Position numbers and translations under genes: made by a program | Shown here: piece by piece, positions 17,767-28,059 of the stretch | Layout of the letters: each line of letters begins with the position of its first letter | Position numbering within the stretch: position 1 is the first letter of the stretch | Source: Aeromonas hydrophila subsp. hydrophila ATCC 7966 | Lineage (GTDB): Bacteria > Pseudomonadota > Gammaproteobacteria > Enterobacterales > Aeromonadaceae | Assembly (NCBI RefSeq): GCF_000014805.1 | Contig: NC_008570.1 | Location: 2,919,001-2,983,000, forward strand | Direction of reading: 5' to 3' | DNA length: 64,000 bases | Notes under the pieces: model-generated | Told to the model about the DNA's origin: nothing | The model's input: the letters and a program-made list of their open reading frames with translations, nothing else | The model's database searches: none

Positions 17767-20322
17767 ATGCAGTCCTTACTCGAACGCATCAAAGCCGGCA
17801 CTCTGTGGGATTTTCACGGCGGCATTCACCCTCCCGAGAACAAAGACCAATCCAGTCTCACCCCGGTGGTGGACGCGGGTCTGCCGCCCCAGCTCATCAT
17901 CCCGGTGCGCCAGCACGCGGGCCCGGCCGGCGACCTGCTGGTGCGGGTCGGCGACCAGGTCAAGAAAGGCCAGCCGCTCACTCGCCATGACAAGGGGCGT
18001 TTCGTGCCGGTGCACGCCTCCACCTCCGGCACCATCACCGCCATCGGTCACCACACGGTGGCCCACCCCTCGGGTCTCGACGATCTCTGCATCACCCTCA
18101 CCCCGGATGGCGAAGATGCCTGGGGCGAGCGTCAGGGCCGCAGCGACTACTGGAATCTGGAGCGGGGCGAGCTGCTCGAGCGCATCCAGCAGGCCGGTAT
18201 CGCGGGCCTCGGCGGCGCCGTGTTCCCGACCCACAGCAAGCTCGATGGCCGCGGTCAGCTGACCGAGATCCTGATCGTCAACGGGCTGGAGTGCGAGCCC
18301 TACATCACCACCGATGACCGGCTGATGCAGGAGTATGCCGACGAGATCATGGAGGGCATCCGGGTGCTCAAGCACCTGCTCAAGCCCAAGCTGACCCTGA
18401 TCGGGGTGGAAGACAACAAGCCGGCCGCCATCGGTGAGCTGACCCGTCATGCCACAGACGAAGACGTACTGGTCAAGACGGTGCCCACCAAGTACCCCTC
18501 GGGCGGCGCCAAGCAGACCATCGAGCTGCTCACCGGCCGCCAGGTTCCCAAGGGGGGCCGCGCCGTGGACATGGGCATCATGGTGCTCAACGTGGCCACC
18601 GTGTTTGCCATCAAGCGCGCCATCATCGACGGTGAACCGCTCATCTCCCGCATCGTCACCCTCACCGGCGACGCCTTCAAGAAACCGGGCAACGCCTGGG
18701 TGCTGCTGGGCACCCCGGTGCGCTGGTTGCTGCAGCGTTTCGAACTGCAGCCCGAGGCGGATCAGCGGGTGATCATGGGCGGCCCCATGATGGGCTTCAC
18801 CCTGCCCCATGCCATGGTGCCGGTGGTCAAGGCTACCAACTGCCTGCTCTCCCCCACCCGGGCCGAACTGCCACCGCCCGGTCCCGAGCAGGCCTGCATT
18901 CGCTGCAGCGCCTGTGCCGACGCCTGCCCGGCCAACCTGCTGCCGCAAGAGCTCTACTGGTACAGCCGGGCCAAGGAGTACGACAAGGCCGAGGGGCTCA
19001 ACCTGTTCGACTGCATCGAGTGCGGCGCCTGTGCCTGGGTCTGCCCGAGCGAGATCCCGCTGGTGCAGTACTACAAGATTGCCAAGGATGACATCCGCGA
19101 GGCGCGCGCCGAGGCCGAGAAGGCCGAGCGCGCCAAGCAGCGCTTCGAGGCCAAGCAGGCCCGCTTCGAGCGGGAAAAAGCCGCCCGCGAAGCCCGTCAT
19201 GCCGAGGCTGCCGCCCAGCGTCGCCAGGCCATGACGGCGGCCGGCGGAGAAGATCCGGTGGCCGCGGCACTGGCCCGCATCAAGGCCAAACAGGACGCTG
19301 CGCCGGTTGGCGCCAGCGAACTCGCGCCTGACAACAGCGCCATGATTGCCGCCCGCGAGGCGCGCAAGCAGGAGGCCATCGCCCGCCGCGCCGCCAAGGC
19401 GGCCGCCAGCGAGCCCGGCTCGGTCCAGGCCGATACGCCGGCAGCGGACGGGCAGGATGCCAAGAAAGCCGCCATTGCAGCGGCGCTGGCCCGTGCCAAG
19501 GCCAAAAAAGCGGCTCAGGAGCCAGGCGAAGCAGTGGTGGCGGATAGCCCTGCTGCTGCGCCTCAGTCTGACCCCATTGCCGACGCAGATCCCAAGAAGG
19601 CGGCCATCGCTGCTGCCATTGCCCGTGCCAAAGCCAAAAAAGCCGCCAGCACGCAAGGCGATGAAGCGGCTGCGGATATTCCTGCAGACGCGCCCCACTC
19701 TGACCCCGCTGCCGACGCAGATCCCAAGAAGGCGGCCATCGCTGCAGCCATCGCCCGTGCCAAGGCCAAGAAGGCTGCTCAGGCGCAAGGGGACGCAGCC
19801 ACCGAAGGTGAAGAGGCCGCCGTGGCAACTCCTGCCGCAGCGCCGCAGCCTGACTCAGCCGCCAACGCGGATCCCAAGAAGGCGGCCATCGCTGCTGCCA
19901 TCGCCCGCGCCAAGGCCAAGAAGGCCGCTCAGGCGCAAGGGGACGCAGCCGTGACCGAAGGTGAAGAGGCCGCCGTGGCAGCCCCTGCCGCAGCGCCGCA
20001 GCCTGACTCTGCCGCCGAGGTCGACCCCAAGAAAGCGGCCATCGCAGCAGCCATCGCCCGTGCCAAGGCCAAGAAGGCCGCTCAGGAGCCAGGTGAGGAG
20101 GCCGTTGCCAAGCCCGCAGAGGTGCATGACGAGGAGGCCACTGCCAAGCCCGAGGTGACCACCGTGGAGGCACCGGCTGCCGATGCGTTACAGCCAGCCG
20201 CCGATGCGGATCCCAAGAAAGCGGCCATTGCCGCCGCCGTGGCCCGTGCCAAGGCCCGCAAACTGGCGGCCGAGGCAGCAGCCCAGGCCTCTCCTTCTCC
20301 ATCGACCGACAAGAGCCACTGA
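17767..20322 (+). CDS. rsxC: RsxC/RnfC subunit with extended Lys/Ala repeat tail
   Basis: 851-aa peripheral subunit, NADH- and FMN-binding by family. The SLBB-like and FMN/NADH regions fill residues 1 to about 370. Two [4Fe-4S] motifs follow, CIRCSACADACP and CIECGACAWVCP. From about 440 the protein becomes highly charged and helical. From about 564 it contains six copies of a D(P/A)KKAAIAAA(I/L/V)ARAKA(K/R)K unit separated by acidic Pro/Ala linkers. The tail makes it longer than E. coli RsxC (740 aa as I recall). Such tails are known in RnfC/RsxC and vary in length; their role is unclear. Confidence 0.95.
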   Translation: MQSLLERIKAGTLWDFHGGIHPPENKDQSSLTPVVDAGLPPQLIIPVRQHAGPAGDLLVRVGDQVKKGQPLTRHDKGRFVPVHASTSGTITAIGHHTVAHPSGLDDLCITLTPDGEDAWGERQGRSDYWNLERGELLERIQQAGIAGLGGAVFPTHSKLDGRGQLTEILIVNGLECEPYITTDDRLMQEYADEIMEGIRVLKHLLKPKLTLIGVEDNKPAAIGELTRHATDEDVLVKTVPTKYPSGGAKQTIELLTGRQVPKGGRAVDMGIMVLNVATVFAIKRAIIDGEPLISRIVTLTGDAFKKPGNAWVLLGTPVRWLLQRFELQPEADQRVIMGGPMMGFTLPHAMVPVVKATNCLLSPTRAELPPPGPEQACIRCSACADACPANLLPQELYWYSRAKEYDKAEGLNLFDCIECGACAWVCPSEIPLVQYYKIAKDDIREARAEAEKAERAKQRFEAKQARFEREKAAREARHAEAAAQRRQAMTAAGGEDPVAAALARIKAKQDAAPVGASELAPDNSAMIAAREARKQEAIARRAAKAAASEPGSVQADTPAADGQDAKKAAIAAALARAKAKKAAQEPGEAVVADSPAAAPQSDPIADADPKKAAIAAAIARAKAKKAASTQGDEAAADIPADAPHSDPAADADPKKAAIAAAIARAKAKKAAQAQGDAATEGEEAAVATPAAAPQPDSAANADPKKAAIAAAIARAKAKKAAQAQGDAAVTEGEEAAVAAPAAAPQPDSAAEVDPKKAAIAAAIARAKAKKAAQEPGEEAVAKPAEVHDEEATAKPEVTTVEAPAADALQPAADADPKKAAIAAAVARAKARKLAAEAAAQASPSPSTDKSH
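19456..20268 (+). repeat. Six in-frame repeats in the rsxC tail
   Basis: Units begin at 19456, 19588, 19720, 19870, 20023 and 20209, each about 60 bp coding DPKKAAIAAAIARAKAKKAA or a near copy. Spacing is 132, 132, 150, 153 and 186 bp. The linkers vary in length and all keep the frame. Long near-identical DNA makes this a likely site for slippage or recombination. Confidence 0.9.
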
Positions 20323-20325
20323 TCC

Positions 20326-21378
20326 ATGTTCAATATCGCGAGTGCGCCGTTTGCCCACAACCGCAAACAGACCCAAACCCTGATGTTGCTGGTGATCCTG
20401 GCCTGCCTGCCCGGTTTTCTGGCGCAGAGCTGGTTCTTTGGCTGGGGCACCCTGATCCAGATCCTGCTGGCGCTGGTCACGGCACTGGGCTCGGAGGCAC
20501 TGGTGCTGCGCCTGCGCGGACGCCCCGTCAAACCGGCCCTGCTGGATGGCAGCGCGGCCCTGACCGCCGTGCTGATCGGTCTCTCCCTGCCGCCGCTGCT
20601 GCCCTGGTGGATGCTGGTGCTGGGCACGGCGTTTGCCATCATCATCGCCAAGCACCTCTATGGCGGGCTGGGTCAAAACCTGTTCAACCCCGCCATGGTG
20701 GCCTATGTGCTGCTGCTGGTCTCCTTCCCGGTGCAGATGACCAGCTGGCTGCCACCCTCCAGCATCGCCGCCTATGACATCGGCTTTGGCGATGCGGCCT
20801 CGGTGATCTTCACCGGCTTCAGCCTCGACGGTTACAGCATGGCGCAGCTCAAGCAGGGGGTGGATGGGCTGACCATGGCCACGCCGCTCGACACCCTGAA
20901 AACCGGGCTGACTCAGGGCCTCACCGCCGGCGAGGTGATGACCCACACCGTATTCGAAGGCTGGGGCGGCATCGGCTGGAGCTGGGTCAACCTCGGCTAC
21001 CTGCTGGGCGGCCTGTTCCTGCTGCAGCAGAAGGTGATCAACTGGCGCATTCCGGGGGCCATCCTCGGCTCCTTGCTACTGGCGGCCACCCTGGGTTATC
21101 TGATGACCCCGGATGCCACCGCCACTCCCATGTTCCACCTGTTCAGCGGCGCCACCATGCTGGGGGCCTTCTTCATCGCCACCGATCCGGTGAGTGCCAG
21201 TACCACCCCGCGCGGCCGCCTGGTCTATGGCGTGCTCATCGGCGTGCTGGTCTATGTCATCCGCCGCTTTGGCGGCTATCCGGATGCCTTCGCCTTTGCC
21301 GTGCTGCTGGCCAACCTGTGCGTACCGCTGATCGACAGCCTGACCCGCCCGAAAGTCTACGGAGCCCGTCGCAAATGA
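20326..21378 (+). CDS. rsxD: RsxD/RnfD membrane subunit, FMN-bearing
   Basis: 350-aa NqrB/RnfD-family membrane protein with many TM helices. Thr186 in MATPLDTLK corresponds to the Thr that carries covalent FMN in RnfD proteins. The C-terminus has the family's [17 protein letters not shown] segment. Starts 3 nt after rsxC, in the same operon. Confidence 0.94.
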   Translation: MFNIASAPFAHNRKQTQTLMLLVILACLPGFLAQSWFFGWGTLIQILLALVTALGSEALVLRLRGRPVKPALLDGSAALTAVLIGLSLPPLLPWWMLVLGTAFAIIIAKHLYGGLGQNLFNPAMVAYVLLLVSFPVQMTSWLPPSSIAAYDIGFGDAASVIFTGFSLDGYSMAQLKQGVDGLTMATPLDTLKTGLTQGLTAGEVMTHTVFEGWGGIGWSWVNLGYLLGGLFLLQQKVINWRIPGAILGSLLLAATLGYLMTPDATATPMFHLFSGATMLGAFFIATDPVSASTTPRGRLVYGVLIGVLVYVIRRFGGYPDAFAFAVLLANLCVPLIDSLTRPKVYGARRK

Positions 21379-21412
21379 TCCTCGCGCACACCTCACCCTC
21401 AGGAATGATGCA

Positions 21413-22045
21413 ATGTTAAAGAGCATGCGCAAAAACGGCGTCACTCTAGCCCTGTTTGCCCTCGCCTGCACCGCCGTGGTGGTGCTGACCAACGAGCTGA
21501 CTCAGGGGCGGATCGCCCATCAGCAACAACTGGAGAAACTGCGCACCCTCTCCGCCCTGCTGCCGGAGGGGAGCTATGACAACGATCTGGTCGCCAGCTG
21601 CAAGCTGGTGCAGAGCAGACGCTATCTGGGCAGCGATCAAGCCATGCCGCTCTACACCGCGACCAAGCAGGGTGAAATCACCGGCTATGCGCTGGAAACC
21701 GTCGCCCCCGACGGCTACAGTGGGGCCATTCGCCTCATCGTGGGCACCGATGCCAAAGGCGCCGTGAGCGCGGTACGGGTGTTGGCCCACAAGGAAACCC
21801 CCGGCCTTGGCGACAAGATCGAGCTGAAGAAGTCGGACTGGATCAACAGCTTCGTCGGCAAGTTTCTCAGCCACGACAACGAGGCCAGCTGGGCCGTAAA
21901 GAAAGACGGCGGCGAGTTCGATGCCTTCACCGGCGCCACCATCACCCCCCGGGCCGTGGTCAAGGCGGTGAAGAACCTGTTGCTGCTGCAACAGGAGCAC
22001 CCAGAGTTGCTGCGCGACGCCCCCGCCTGTGACGCCACCCCCTAA
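21413..22045 (+). CDS. rsxG: RsxG/RnfG FMN-binding subunit
   Basis: 210-aa subunit with an N-terminal membrane anchor (about 8-26) and a periplasmic FMN-binding domain. The covalent flavinylation motif is [10 protein letters not shown], with the second Thr as predicted FMN site. EGSYDNDL and [12 protein letters not shown] are family segments. Covalent FMN here would need an ApbE-type flavin transferase, not encoded in this window. Confidence 0.94.
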   Translation: MLKSMRKNGVTLALFALACTAVVVLTNELTQGRIAHQQQLEKLRTLSALLPEGSYDNDLVASCKLVQSRRYLGSDQAMPLYTATKQGEITGYALETVAPDGYSGAIRLIVGTDAKGAVSAVRVLAHKETPGLGDKIELKKSDWINSFVGKFLSHDNEASWAVKKDGGEFDAFTGATITPRAVVKAVKNLLLLQQEHPELLRDAPACDATP

Positions 22046-22061
22046 CGCCGGAGCACAAGCT

Positions 22062-22820
22062 ATGGAACAAGTCGATGTGATTGACGGGCAGAGCCCGCTC
22101 AGCGAGAGCAATGGCCGCCGCGAAGAACTCAAGGAGCTGATGCTGCAGGGGCTGTGGAAGAACAACCCCTCGCTGGTGCAGGTGCTGGGCCTCTGCCCCA
22201 CCCTGGCGGTCTCCTCCACCTTCACCAATGCGCTGGGGCTCGGCCTTGCCACCATGGCGGTGCTGGTCAGCTCCAACCTCGCCATCTCGCTGGTGCGCAA
22301 CCTGGTGCCCAAGGATATCCGCATCCCGGTCTACGTGATGATCATCGCGGCGCTGGTGACCAGCGTGCAGTTGCTGATGAACGCCTACACCTACGGCCTC
22401 TATCAGGCGCTTGGCATCTTCATCGCCCTCATCGTCACCAACTGCGTCATCATCGGCCGGGCTGAGGCCTATGCCTCCAAGAACCCGCCGCTGCTGGCGG
22501 CCCTCGACGGCTTCATGATGGGGCTTGGCTTTACCCTGGTGCTGCTGGTGCTGGGTGGGCTGCGCGAGATCATCGGCATGGGCACCCTGTTCGACGGTGC
22601 CGACCTGCTGCTGGGAGAATGGGCCAAGTCACTGCGCATCGAGCTGTTCCACGCCGATGCCAGCCTGCTGCTGGCAATCCTGCCCCCTGGCGGCTTCATC
22701 GGTCTCGGCCTGATGATCGCCGGCAAGAACGCCATCAACGACTGGATGGGTCGCAAGCAGAGCGCCGAGAAGGCCCACTGCAGCGTGCCGGCCGCGGGTG
22801 CCCGCGCGACCCAGCTCTGA
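22062..22820 (+). CDS. rsxE: RsxE/RnfE membrane subunit
   Basis: 252-aa integral membrane subunit, pairing with RsxA. It has the family motifs [17 protein letters not shown] and [13 protein letters not shown] with the conserved Cys residues. I chose the ATG at 22062; an upstream in-frame ATG at 22029 overlaps the end of rsxG and would add 11 residues. nth follows after 14 nt, as in E. coli. Confidence 0.93.
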   Translation: MEQVDVIDGQSPLSESNGRREELKELMLQGLWKNNPSLVQVLGLCPTLAVSSTFTNALGLGLATMAVLVSSNLAISLVRNLVPKDIRIPVYVMIIAALVTSVQLLMNAYTYGLYQALGIFIALIVTNCVIIGRAEAYASKNPPLLAALDGFMMGLGFTLVLLVLGGLREIIGMGTLFDGADLLLGEWAKSLRIELFHADASLLLAILPPGGFIGLGLMIAGKNAINDWMGRKQSAEKAHCSVPAAGARATQL

Positions 22821-22834
22821 GCCAAGAGAGAGCC

Positions 22835-23476
22835 ATGAACAATCAGAAACGTAGGCAGATACTGGAGCGACTGCGGGACGACAACCCCCACCCCACCACC
22901 GAGCTCAACTTCAAGACGCCGTTCGAGCTGCTGATCGCCGTGCTGCTGTCGGCACAGGCCACCGATGTCAGCGTCAACAAGGCCACCGACAAGCTCTACC
23001 CGGTGGCCAACACCCCCCAGGCCATGCTGGAACTGGGGGTAGACGGGGTCAAGGAGTACATCAAGACCATTGGCCTGTTCAACACCAAGGCCGAGAACGT
23101 CATCAAGACCTGCGCCATCCTGCTGGAGCTCCACGGCGGTGAAGTGCCGGAGAACCGCGAAGCCCTCGAGGCCCTGCCCGGGGTCGGCCGCAAGACCGCC
23201 AACGTGGTGCTCAACACCGCCTTCGGTTGGCCCACCATCGCCGTCGATACCCATATCTTCCGGGTCTCCAACCGCACCGGCTTTGCGGTGGGCAAGAACG
23301 TCGATCAGGTGGAGGAGAAGCTGCTCAAGGTGGTTCCCGCCGAGTTCAAGCTGGATGTGCACCACTGGCTGATCCTGCACGGGCGCTACACCTGTCTGGC
23401 TCGCAAACCGCGCTGCGGTTCCTGTATCATCGAGGACTTGTGCGAGTACAAGGAAAAGGTCTACCCGGAGAGCTGA
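22835..23476 (+). CDS. nth: Endonuclease III, DNA glycosylase/AP lyase
   Basis: 213-aa base-excision-repair enzyme that removes oxidised pyrimidines. The helix-hairpin-helix LPGVGRKTANVV contains catalytic Lys120; Asp138 lies in AVDTH. The [4Fe-4S] ligands are Cys187, 194, 197 and 203. Numbering is the same as in E. coli Nth. Last gene of the rsx operon; SD AAGAGAGAG before the ATG. The 132 bp to gloA contain no clear terminator. Confidence 0.96.
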   Translation: MNNQKRRQILERLRDDNPHPTTELNFKTPFELLIAVLLSAQATDVSVNKATDKLYPVANTPQAMLELGVDGVKEYIKTIGLFNTKAENVIKTCAILLELHGGEVPENREALEALPGVGRKTANVVLNTAFGWPTIAVDTHIFRVSNRTGFAVGKNVDQVEEKLLKVVPAEFKLDVHHWLILHGRYTCLARKPRCGSCIIEDLCEYKEKVYPES

Positions 23477-23608
23477 ACACGGCTGCCAGCTCGCAAACGG
23501 TGCAGCCATGGCGCAGCTCCTGGCGAGCACGGGCTTGAGCCAAGCGCCGGTATCCGCTCCCCTGGGCGGCACCCATACCACAAGAACCACTACCCGGAGA
23601 ATTGAGCA

Positions 23609-24022
23609 ATGAGAATCCTGCATACCATGTTGCGCGTCGGCGATCTGCAACGCTCCATCGACTTCTATACCCGAGTGCTGGGGATGAAACTGCTGCGCAA
23701 GAGCGAGAACAGCGAATACAAGTACACCCTGGCCTTCGTCGGCTACGGTGACGAGAAAGATGAAGCGGTGATCGAGCTCACCTACAACTGGGGTGTCAGC
23801 GAGTACGAGCTGGGCTCGGCCTACGGTCACATCGCGCTGGAAGCGGACGACATCTATGCCACCTGCGAGGCGCTGCGCGCCGCCGGTGCCAAGATCACCC
23901 GCGAGCCGGGCCCGGTCAAGGGCGGCACCACCGTCATCGCCTTCGTGGAAGATCCGGACGGTTACAAGATTGAGCTGATCGCCAAGAAGGATGCCGGCAG
24001 CGGCCTCGGCGACAGTTTCTGA
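23609..24022 (+). CDS. gloA: Lactoylglutathione lyase (glyoxalase I)
   Basis: 137-aa metalloenzyme converting the methylglyoxal-glutathione hemithioacetal to S-lactoylglutathione. The Ni2+ ligands of the E. coli enzyme are all in place: His5, Glu56, His74 and Glu122. Closed by a bidirectional terminator shared with motY. Confidence 0.96.
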   Translation: MRILHTMLRVGDLQRSIDFYTRVLGMKLLRKSENSEYKYTLAFVGYGDEKDEAVIELTYNWGVSEYELGSAYGHIALEADDIYATCEALRAAGAKITREPGPVKGGTTVIAFVEDPDGYKIELIAKKDAGSGLGDSF

Positions 24023-24044
24023 TCCAGACTGAGCCCCGAAAAAC

Positions 24045-24071
24045 AAAAAGAGCGCCAAGGCGCTCTTTTTT
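24045..24071. terminator. Bidirectional terminator between gloA and motY
   Basis: GAGCGCC (24050-24056) and GGCGCTC (24059-24065) around AA, with A5 on the left and T6 on the right. Confidence 0.88.
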
Positions 24072-24086
24072 ATGGATTCGTTTTCC

Positions 24087-24977
24087 TCAGATGGCGCCGT
24101 TGCGGCCCATGTTGATCACCACCCGCCGGTTCTTGGCACGACCATCTTCGGTTTCGTTGGAAGCGATGTGCTGCTTCTCGCCGTGCCCCTCCACCGAGAT
24201 CTTGCCGGGTTCGATGCCCAGATCCATAAACACCTTCTTGATGGCATCGGCCCGTTTCTCGGAGAGCTTCTGGTTCGGCCAGCGGCCGCCATAACTGTCG
24301 CTGTAGGCGTCGATCACCACCACGTCGATGCTCTTGTCCACCTTCACATACTCGCCGATCATCGCCAGCCGCCGCTTGGAGGCCAGCGACAGCTCGTCAC
24401 TGTTCTTGTCATAGGTGAGCACGCTGAAGGCGATGTCGTTGAAACTGTAGGGCAGCAGGCCATTGAGGCAATCCACGAAGGCCTGATACTTGACCCGGAA
24501 GTTGACCGAGGAGAGCGAGACCCGTACCGGTCGATTCTGCCGATACCAGTCGCGGTACTGGAAGGTCGGCATGCGGCCCCCTTCCAGCTCGTCCAGCATG
24601 GTCCATGCGGTCTGTCCCTCCACCAGCCCGTCAAACTGCTGGTAAAAGCGCAGCTGGCTCACTTCCCGCCCGGCGATACCGGGGCGCCAGACCGGCGGCA
24701 TGATGCCCAGGCTGACCGTCTGGGTCTGGGCCTGCTGGCGCAGCCCCTTGAGCTCGAAATCCAGGTTGATCTTGCGACCGGCGCGGCTGACGAATGCCCC
24801 CGTTCCCCAGTTGGGGATGGGGTGCTCGAGCCGGCACTCCACCTGGGTGTCGGAGGTCAAGCGCCAGACGGATTGATCCAGGCCGGCACCGAACTCGGTG
24901 ACTCCCGCCTGTAACTGCATACTCACGGATATGCTGACCAACCCCAACATCCAAGCGTTCAACTGCCTGCCCTCCAC
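24087..24977 (-). CDS. motY: Flagellar T-ring protein MotY
   Basis: About 296 aa, secreted, with an N-terminal beta-rich domain and a C-terminal OmpA-like peptidoglycan-binding domain (LSEKRADAIKKV, GHGEKQHIASN, NRRVVI). MotY forms the periplasmic T-ring that anchors Na+-driven PomAB stators of polar flagella. The start is uncertain: GTG at 24977, TTG at 24962 with a good GGAGG upstream, or ATG at 24950. All leave a signal peptide ending near QLQAG. In Vibrio motY also lies near rnt; here a chemoreceptor gene sits between them. Confidence 0.87.
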   Translation of the reverse strand: MEGRQLNAWMLGLVSISVSMQLQAGVTEFGAGLDQSVWRLTSDTQVECRLEHPIPNWGTGAFVSRAGRKINLDFELKGLRQQAQTQTVSLGIMPPVWRPGIAGREVSQLRFYQQFDGLVEGQTAWTMLDELEGGRMPTFQYRDWYRQNRPVRVSLSSVNFRVKYQAFVDCLNGLLPYSFNDIAFSVLTYDKNSDELSLASKRRLAMIGEYVKVDKSIDVVVIDAYSDSYGGRWPNQKLSEKRADAIKKVFMDLGIEPGKISVEGHGEKQHIASNETEDGRAKNRRVVINMGRNGAI

Positions 24978-25030
24978 ACGATCTCAGGTTAGATATCGGC
25001 AGGGGCAGGACAAGCTTTAGGGCAAACCGA

Positions 25031-27004
25031 TCAGTGGGTCGAGGCAGCGTCCATCAGTTTGAAGCGGGCGATGCGCCCCGCCAGCTCCCGCGCCAGCTGA
25101 TCCAGCTCGGCGCTGTTTTGCTGCAGGGTTTCCGAGTGCTGGCGATGTGCCTCGTACACCTCGCGGATGGTCATCACGTTGTGCTGGATATCGTCGGTGA
25201 CATAGCGCTGCTCCTCGGTAGCGGTAGCCACCTGGGCGGTCATGTCGCTCACCTTGCGCACCTCGTTGACGATGTCGGTCAGCTCGCTGCCCGCCCGCTT
25301 GGCCTCGGTCACGCTCAGCCCCGCCTGCTCGGTCCCCAGGTGCATGGCGGTCACCGCCTGATTGGCCCCCTGCCGCAGCCGCACCAGCATCCGTTCTATG
25401 TCGTCGGCGGCCTGCTGGGTGCGCGACGCCAGCGCCCGCACCTCTTCCGCCACCACCGCAAAACCGCGGCCGGATTCGCCGGCGCGGGCCGCCTCGATGG
25501 CGGCGTTGAGGGCCAGCAGGTTGGTGCGATCCGAGATCTGCTTGATGAGGTTGAGTGCCTCGCCCACCGATTCGGTGTCCTGATGCAGGCTGTCCACCAG
25601 TTGCTGGGTATCACTCAAGGTCCCCGCGACCTGCTGGATGGCATCGATGGTCTGATCCACCTCCTTATCACCCTGCCGGGCCCGGCCGATGGCCTGCTGG
25701 GTCGCCAGCGAGGTCTGGGTCGCGTTGCGCGCGATCTCGGCCACCGTCGAGGCCATCTCGGTGGCGGCCGTCGCCACCAGATCCACCTGGCCAAACCCCT
25801 TGGCCACCCCGGCGTTGACTTCGGCAATGACGTTGGCCGAGGCGGCGGCGCTGCGGGCCAGCACCTCGCAGGAGCGGCGCACCGCCAGCATCAGCCCCTC
25901 CAGATGTTCGAGGAAGTGGTTCAGATCCCGCGACAATGCCCCCAGCTCATCACCGGATCGCCAGTTGACCCGCACCGTCAGATCGTTCTCCTGCACCAGC
26001 CGCTTGAAGGTATGGTGCAGGGCCATGAAGCCCAGATGCAGATCTCGCACCACCCGCCAGCAGACGAAGCTGGTGAGCAGTACGCACAGCAAGACCCCGG
26101 TGGCGGCCCACCAGAAGTCGCTGGCGCTCTTCGCTCTCATCTGATCCACCCGCTCGGACAGCTGCTGATAGAGGCGATCTTCGCTCTCCTTGAGCAGGCT
26201 GATCTTGTCGGTGCTCAGGGCAAACCAGGCCTCGGCATCCACCCCGAAGCCGCCGCTGGCCGCCTTGTCCAGCGCCAGCTTCTCCATGGCGGCCACCTTG
26301 CTCACCACCGGCGAGGCCAGGCTGTCGGCCAGCAGCTGGCGCTGGGAGGGGCTCGCCACCGCCTGGAAACGCTCGAGATAGGTATTCTGGGCCGCCAACA
26401 GGGAGATGAACTGCTGCAACAGCGCCGGCGTGAAGCTGTCGCGGCCAAACACGTTGCTTAAGGTTGCCCGCTCCAGCCCCATCCGCTCCTTGCTCTGCAA
26501 GAAGGCGGCATAGGCATTGGTCTGCAGCGCTATGGTGGCATCCCGGCTATTGATGCTGATCTGATCCACCACCGCCAGCAACTGGGTGATCATCCGGGTA
26601 TAGAAGCTGACCTGCTCGGCCACCTCGACTCCCAGCGCACTGACCCGCTCGCGCATGGCGGTGAGCCCGGCCAGCTCCTGCTGCACTTCTTTGAGCGCCA
26701 GCAGGGCGGGATCCTCACGAAAGCGCTGCAGCAGGGTATCGACCTGCTTGCGCTGCGCCGGCAGGGCATCGCGGAACTTGTTGCCACCGGAACCCAGGAA
26801 GCCGGCCGACATGCCACGCTCCTTTTGCAGCTCGTGGGCCAGCTGCGCCGCTTCCCGCACCACCGCCAGTGCGGCCTGGGCCTGACTCATCTCCTGCTCG
26901 ACCCGATAACGCTCATAGACGTATCGGCCGGAGAAGAACAGCAAGGCCAGCAGTGGCAGGCAGACCACCAGCAACATCTTGTGCGCCAATCCCAGCTTCT
27001 TCAT
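25031..27004 (-). CDS. NIT-domain methyl-accepting chemotaxis protein
   Basis: 657-aa transmembrane chemoreceptor. TM1 at about 8-26 is followed by a periplasmic helical domain with the NIT (nitrate/nitrite-sensing) signature [17 protein letters not shown]2 near [15 protein letters not shown], a HAMP-like region and an MCP signalling domain with its hairpin ([26 protein letters not shown]). NIT domains are known or suspected to bind nitrate or nitrite; the ligand here is inferred. The start at 27004 is preferred over 27037 because GGGGAG lies 7 bp upstream. Between motY and rnt. Confidence 0.87.
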   Translation of the reverse strand: MKKLGLAHKMLLVVCLPLLALLFFSGRYVYERYRVEQEMSQAQAALAVVREAAQLAHELQKERGMSAGFLGSGGNKFRDALPAQRKQVDTLLQRFREDPALLALKEVQQELAGLTAMRERVSALGVEVAEQVSFYTRMITQLLAVVDQISINSRDATIALQTNAYAAFLQSKERMGLERATLSNVFGRDSFTPALLQQFISLLAAQNTYLERFQAVASPSQRQLLADSLASPVVSKVAAMEKLALDKAASGGFGVDAEAWFALSTDKISLLKESEDRLYQQLSERVDQMRAKSASDFWWAATGVLLCVLLTSFVCWRVVRDLHLGFMALHHTFKRLVQENDLTVRVNWRSGDELGALSRDLNHFLEHLEGLMLAVRRSCEVLARSAAASANVIAEVNAGVAKGFGQVDLVATAATEMASTVAEIARNATQTSLATQQAIGRARQGDKEVDQTIDAIQQVAGTLSDTQQLVDSLHQDTESVGEALNLIKQISDRTNLLALNAAIEAARAGESGRGFAVVAEEVRALASRTQQAADDIERMLVRLRQGANQAVTAMHLGTEQAGLSVTEAKRAGSELTDIVNEVRKVSDMTAQVATATEEQRYVTDDIQHNVMTIREVYEAHRQHSETLQQNSAELDQLARELAGRIARFKLMDAASTH

Positions 27005-27152
27005 CGTTGCTCCCCATTCCATTGTTGAAGTGGTCAATTATAAGCCCGCGTGTCGATAATAGAATCGGCCAGCGCGCCGATGGCGGCCGATGAGGGACAA
27101 AGGCCGGCTTTTTTGCCATAATGCCGCCTCATTTCACGCCGACCGAGATACC

Positions 27153-27812
27153 ATGACCGACGCTGTTCACACCCTCAAGGGCCGTTTTCGTGGCTTTTAC
27201 CCCGTCGTCATCGATGTTGAAACCGCCGGGTTCAATGCCAGAACCGACGCCTTGCTGGAAATCGCCGCCTATACCCTCAAGATGGACGAGCAGGGCTGGC
27301 TCGTGCCCGACCAGATCTTCCATTTTCATGTCGAGCCGTTTGAAGGGGCCAATCTGGAAAAAGCGGCGCTGGAGTTCACCGGCATCGATCCCTTCAATCC
27401 GCTGCGCGGCGCCGTCAGCGAGAAAGAGGCGCTGACCGAGATCTTCAAGGGCATCCGCAAGGGAATGAAGGAGCAGGATTGCGGCCGCGCCATCATAGTG
27501 GCCCACAACGCCACCTTCGATCACGGTTTCGTCATGGCCGCCGCCGAGCGGGCCGGCCTCAAGCGCAATCCATTCCATCCGTTTGCCACCTTCGACACCG
27601 CAGCCCTCTCCGGCCTGGCGCTCGGCCAGACGGTGCTGGCCAAGGCGTGCCAGAGCGCGCGCATTCCGTTTGACAATAAAGAGGCGCACTCCGCCCTCTA
27701 CGACACCGAGCGCACCACCGAGCTGTTCTGTCATATCGTCAACCGCTGGAAGAGCCTGGGTGGCTGGCCCCCGGCCCACCCGGACGAGGTGGCCGACGAC
27801 GCCAGCGAGTAA
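27153..27812 (+). CDS. rnt: Ribonuclease T
   Basis: 219-aa 3'-5' exoribonuclease of the DEDD family, which trims tRNA and other stable RNA 3' ends. Exo I is VIDVETAGF with Asp21 and Glu23; Exo II lies in [10 protein letters not shown] and Exo III in [11 protein letters not shown]. The frame is open further upstream, but [14 protein letters not shown] is the expected start. Followed by a terminator. Confidence 0.95.
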   Translation: MTDAVHTLKGRFRGFYPVVIDVETAGFNARTDALLEIAAYTLKMDEQGWLVPDQIFHFHVEPFEGANLEKAALEFTGIDPFNPLRGAVSEKEALTEIFKGIRKGMKEQDCGRAIIVAHNATFDHGFVMAAAERAGLKRNPFHPFATFDTAALSGLALGQTVLAKACQSARIPFDNKEAHSALYDTERTTELFCHIVNRWKSLGGWPPAHPDEVADDASE

Positions 27813-27828
27813 CGACGCCCCCTTCCCA

Positions 27829-27854
27829 AGAGGCTGCCACGGCAGCCTCTTTTC
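27829..27854 (+). terminator. Rho-independent terminator after rnt
   Basis: AGAGGCTGCC (27829-27838) pairs with GGCAGCCTCT (27841-27850), followed by TTTC. Confidence 0.8.
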
Positions 27855-28059
27855 TTGCGCCATCTGGTTTGACCAGAATGTCGAGAAAAGGTCCATCCAG
27901 CACCGTTTTTTACCTCTCCCGACTCATTACCTGGGTTGAACCGCCGGGAATGCTGTAGATAGGCCATTCACCTGATTTTTTACTCGACATTTGTCACATT
28001 TTTCGCAAACTAACTGCCTTTCACACGACAGACAGCAACACAAACTATAAGGAAAGCAA

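Noticed and set aside
17776..19788. Long open frame (670 aa) opposite rsxC
   Set aside because: It is antisense to a certain gene, full of Gly/Leu/Arg as expected from the complement of GC-rich codons, and has no recognisable domain. Similar frames opposite ydiJ, the yiaV-radD region and mprF were dropped for the same reason.
19456..20268. Possible CRISPR-like array
   Set aside because: Repeats are in frame, of uneven spacing, and encode a regular Lys/Ala protein unit in rsxC.
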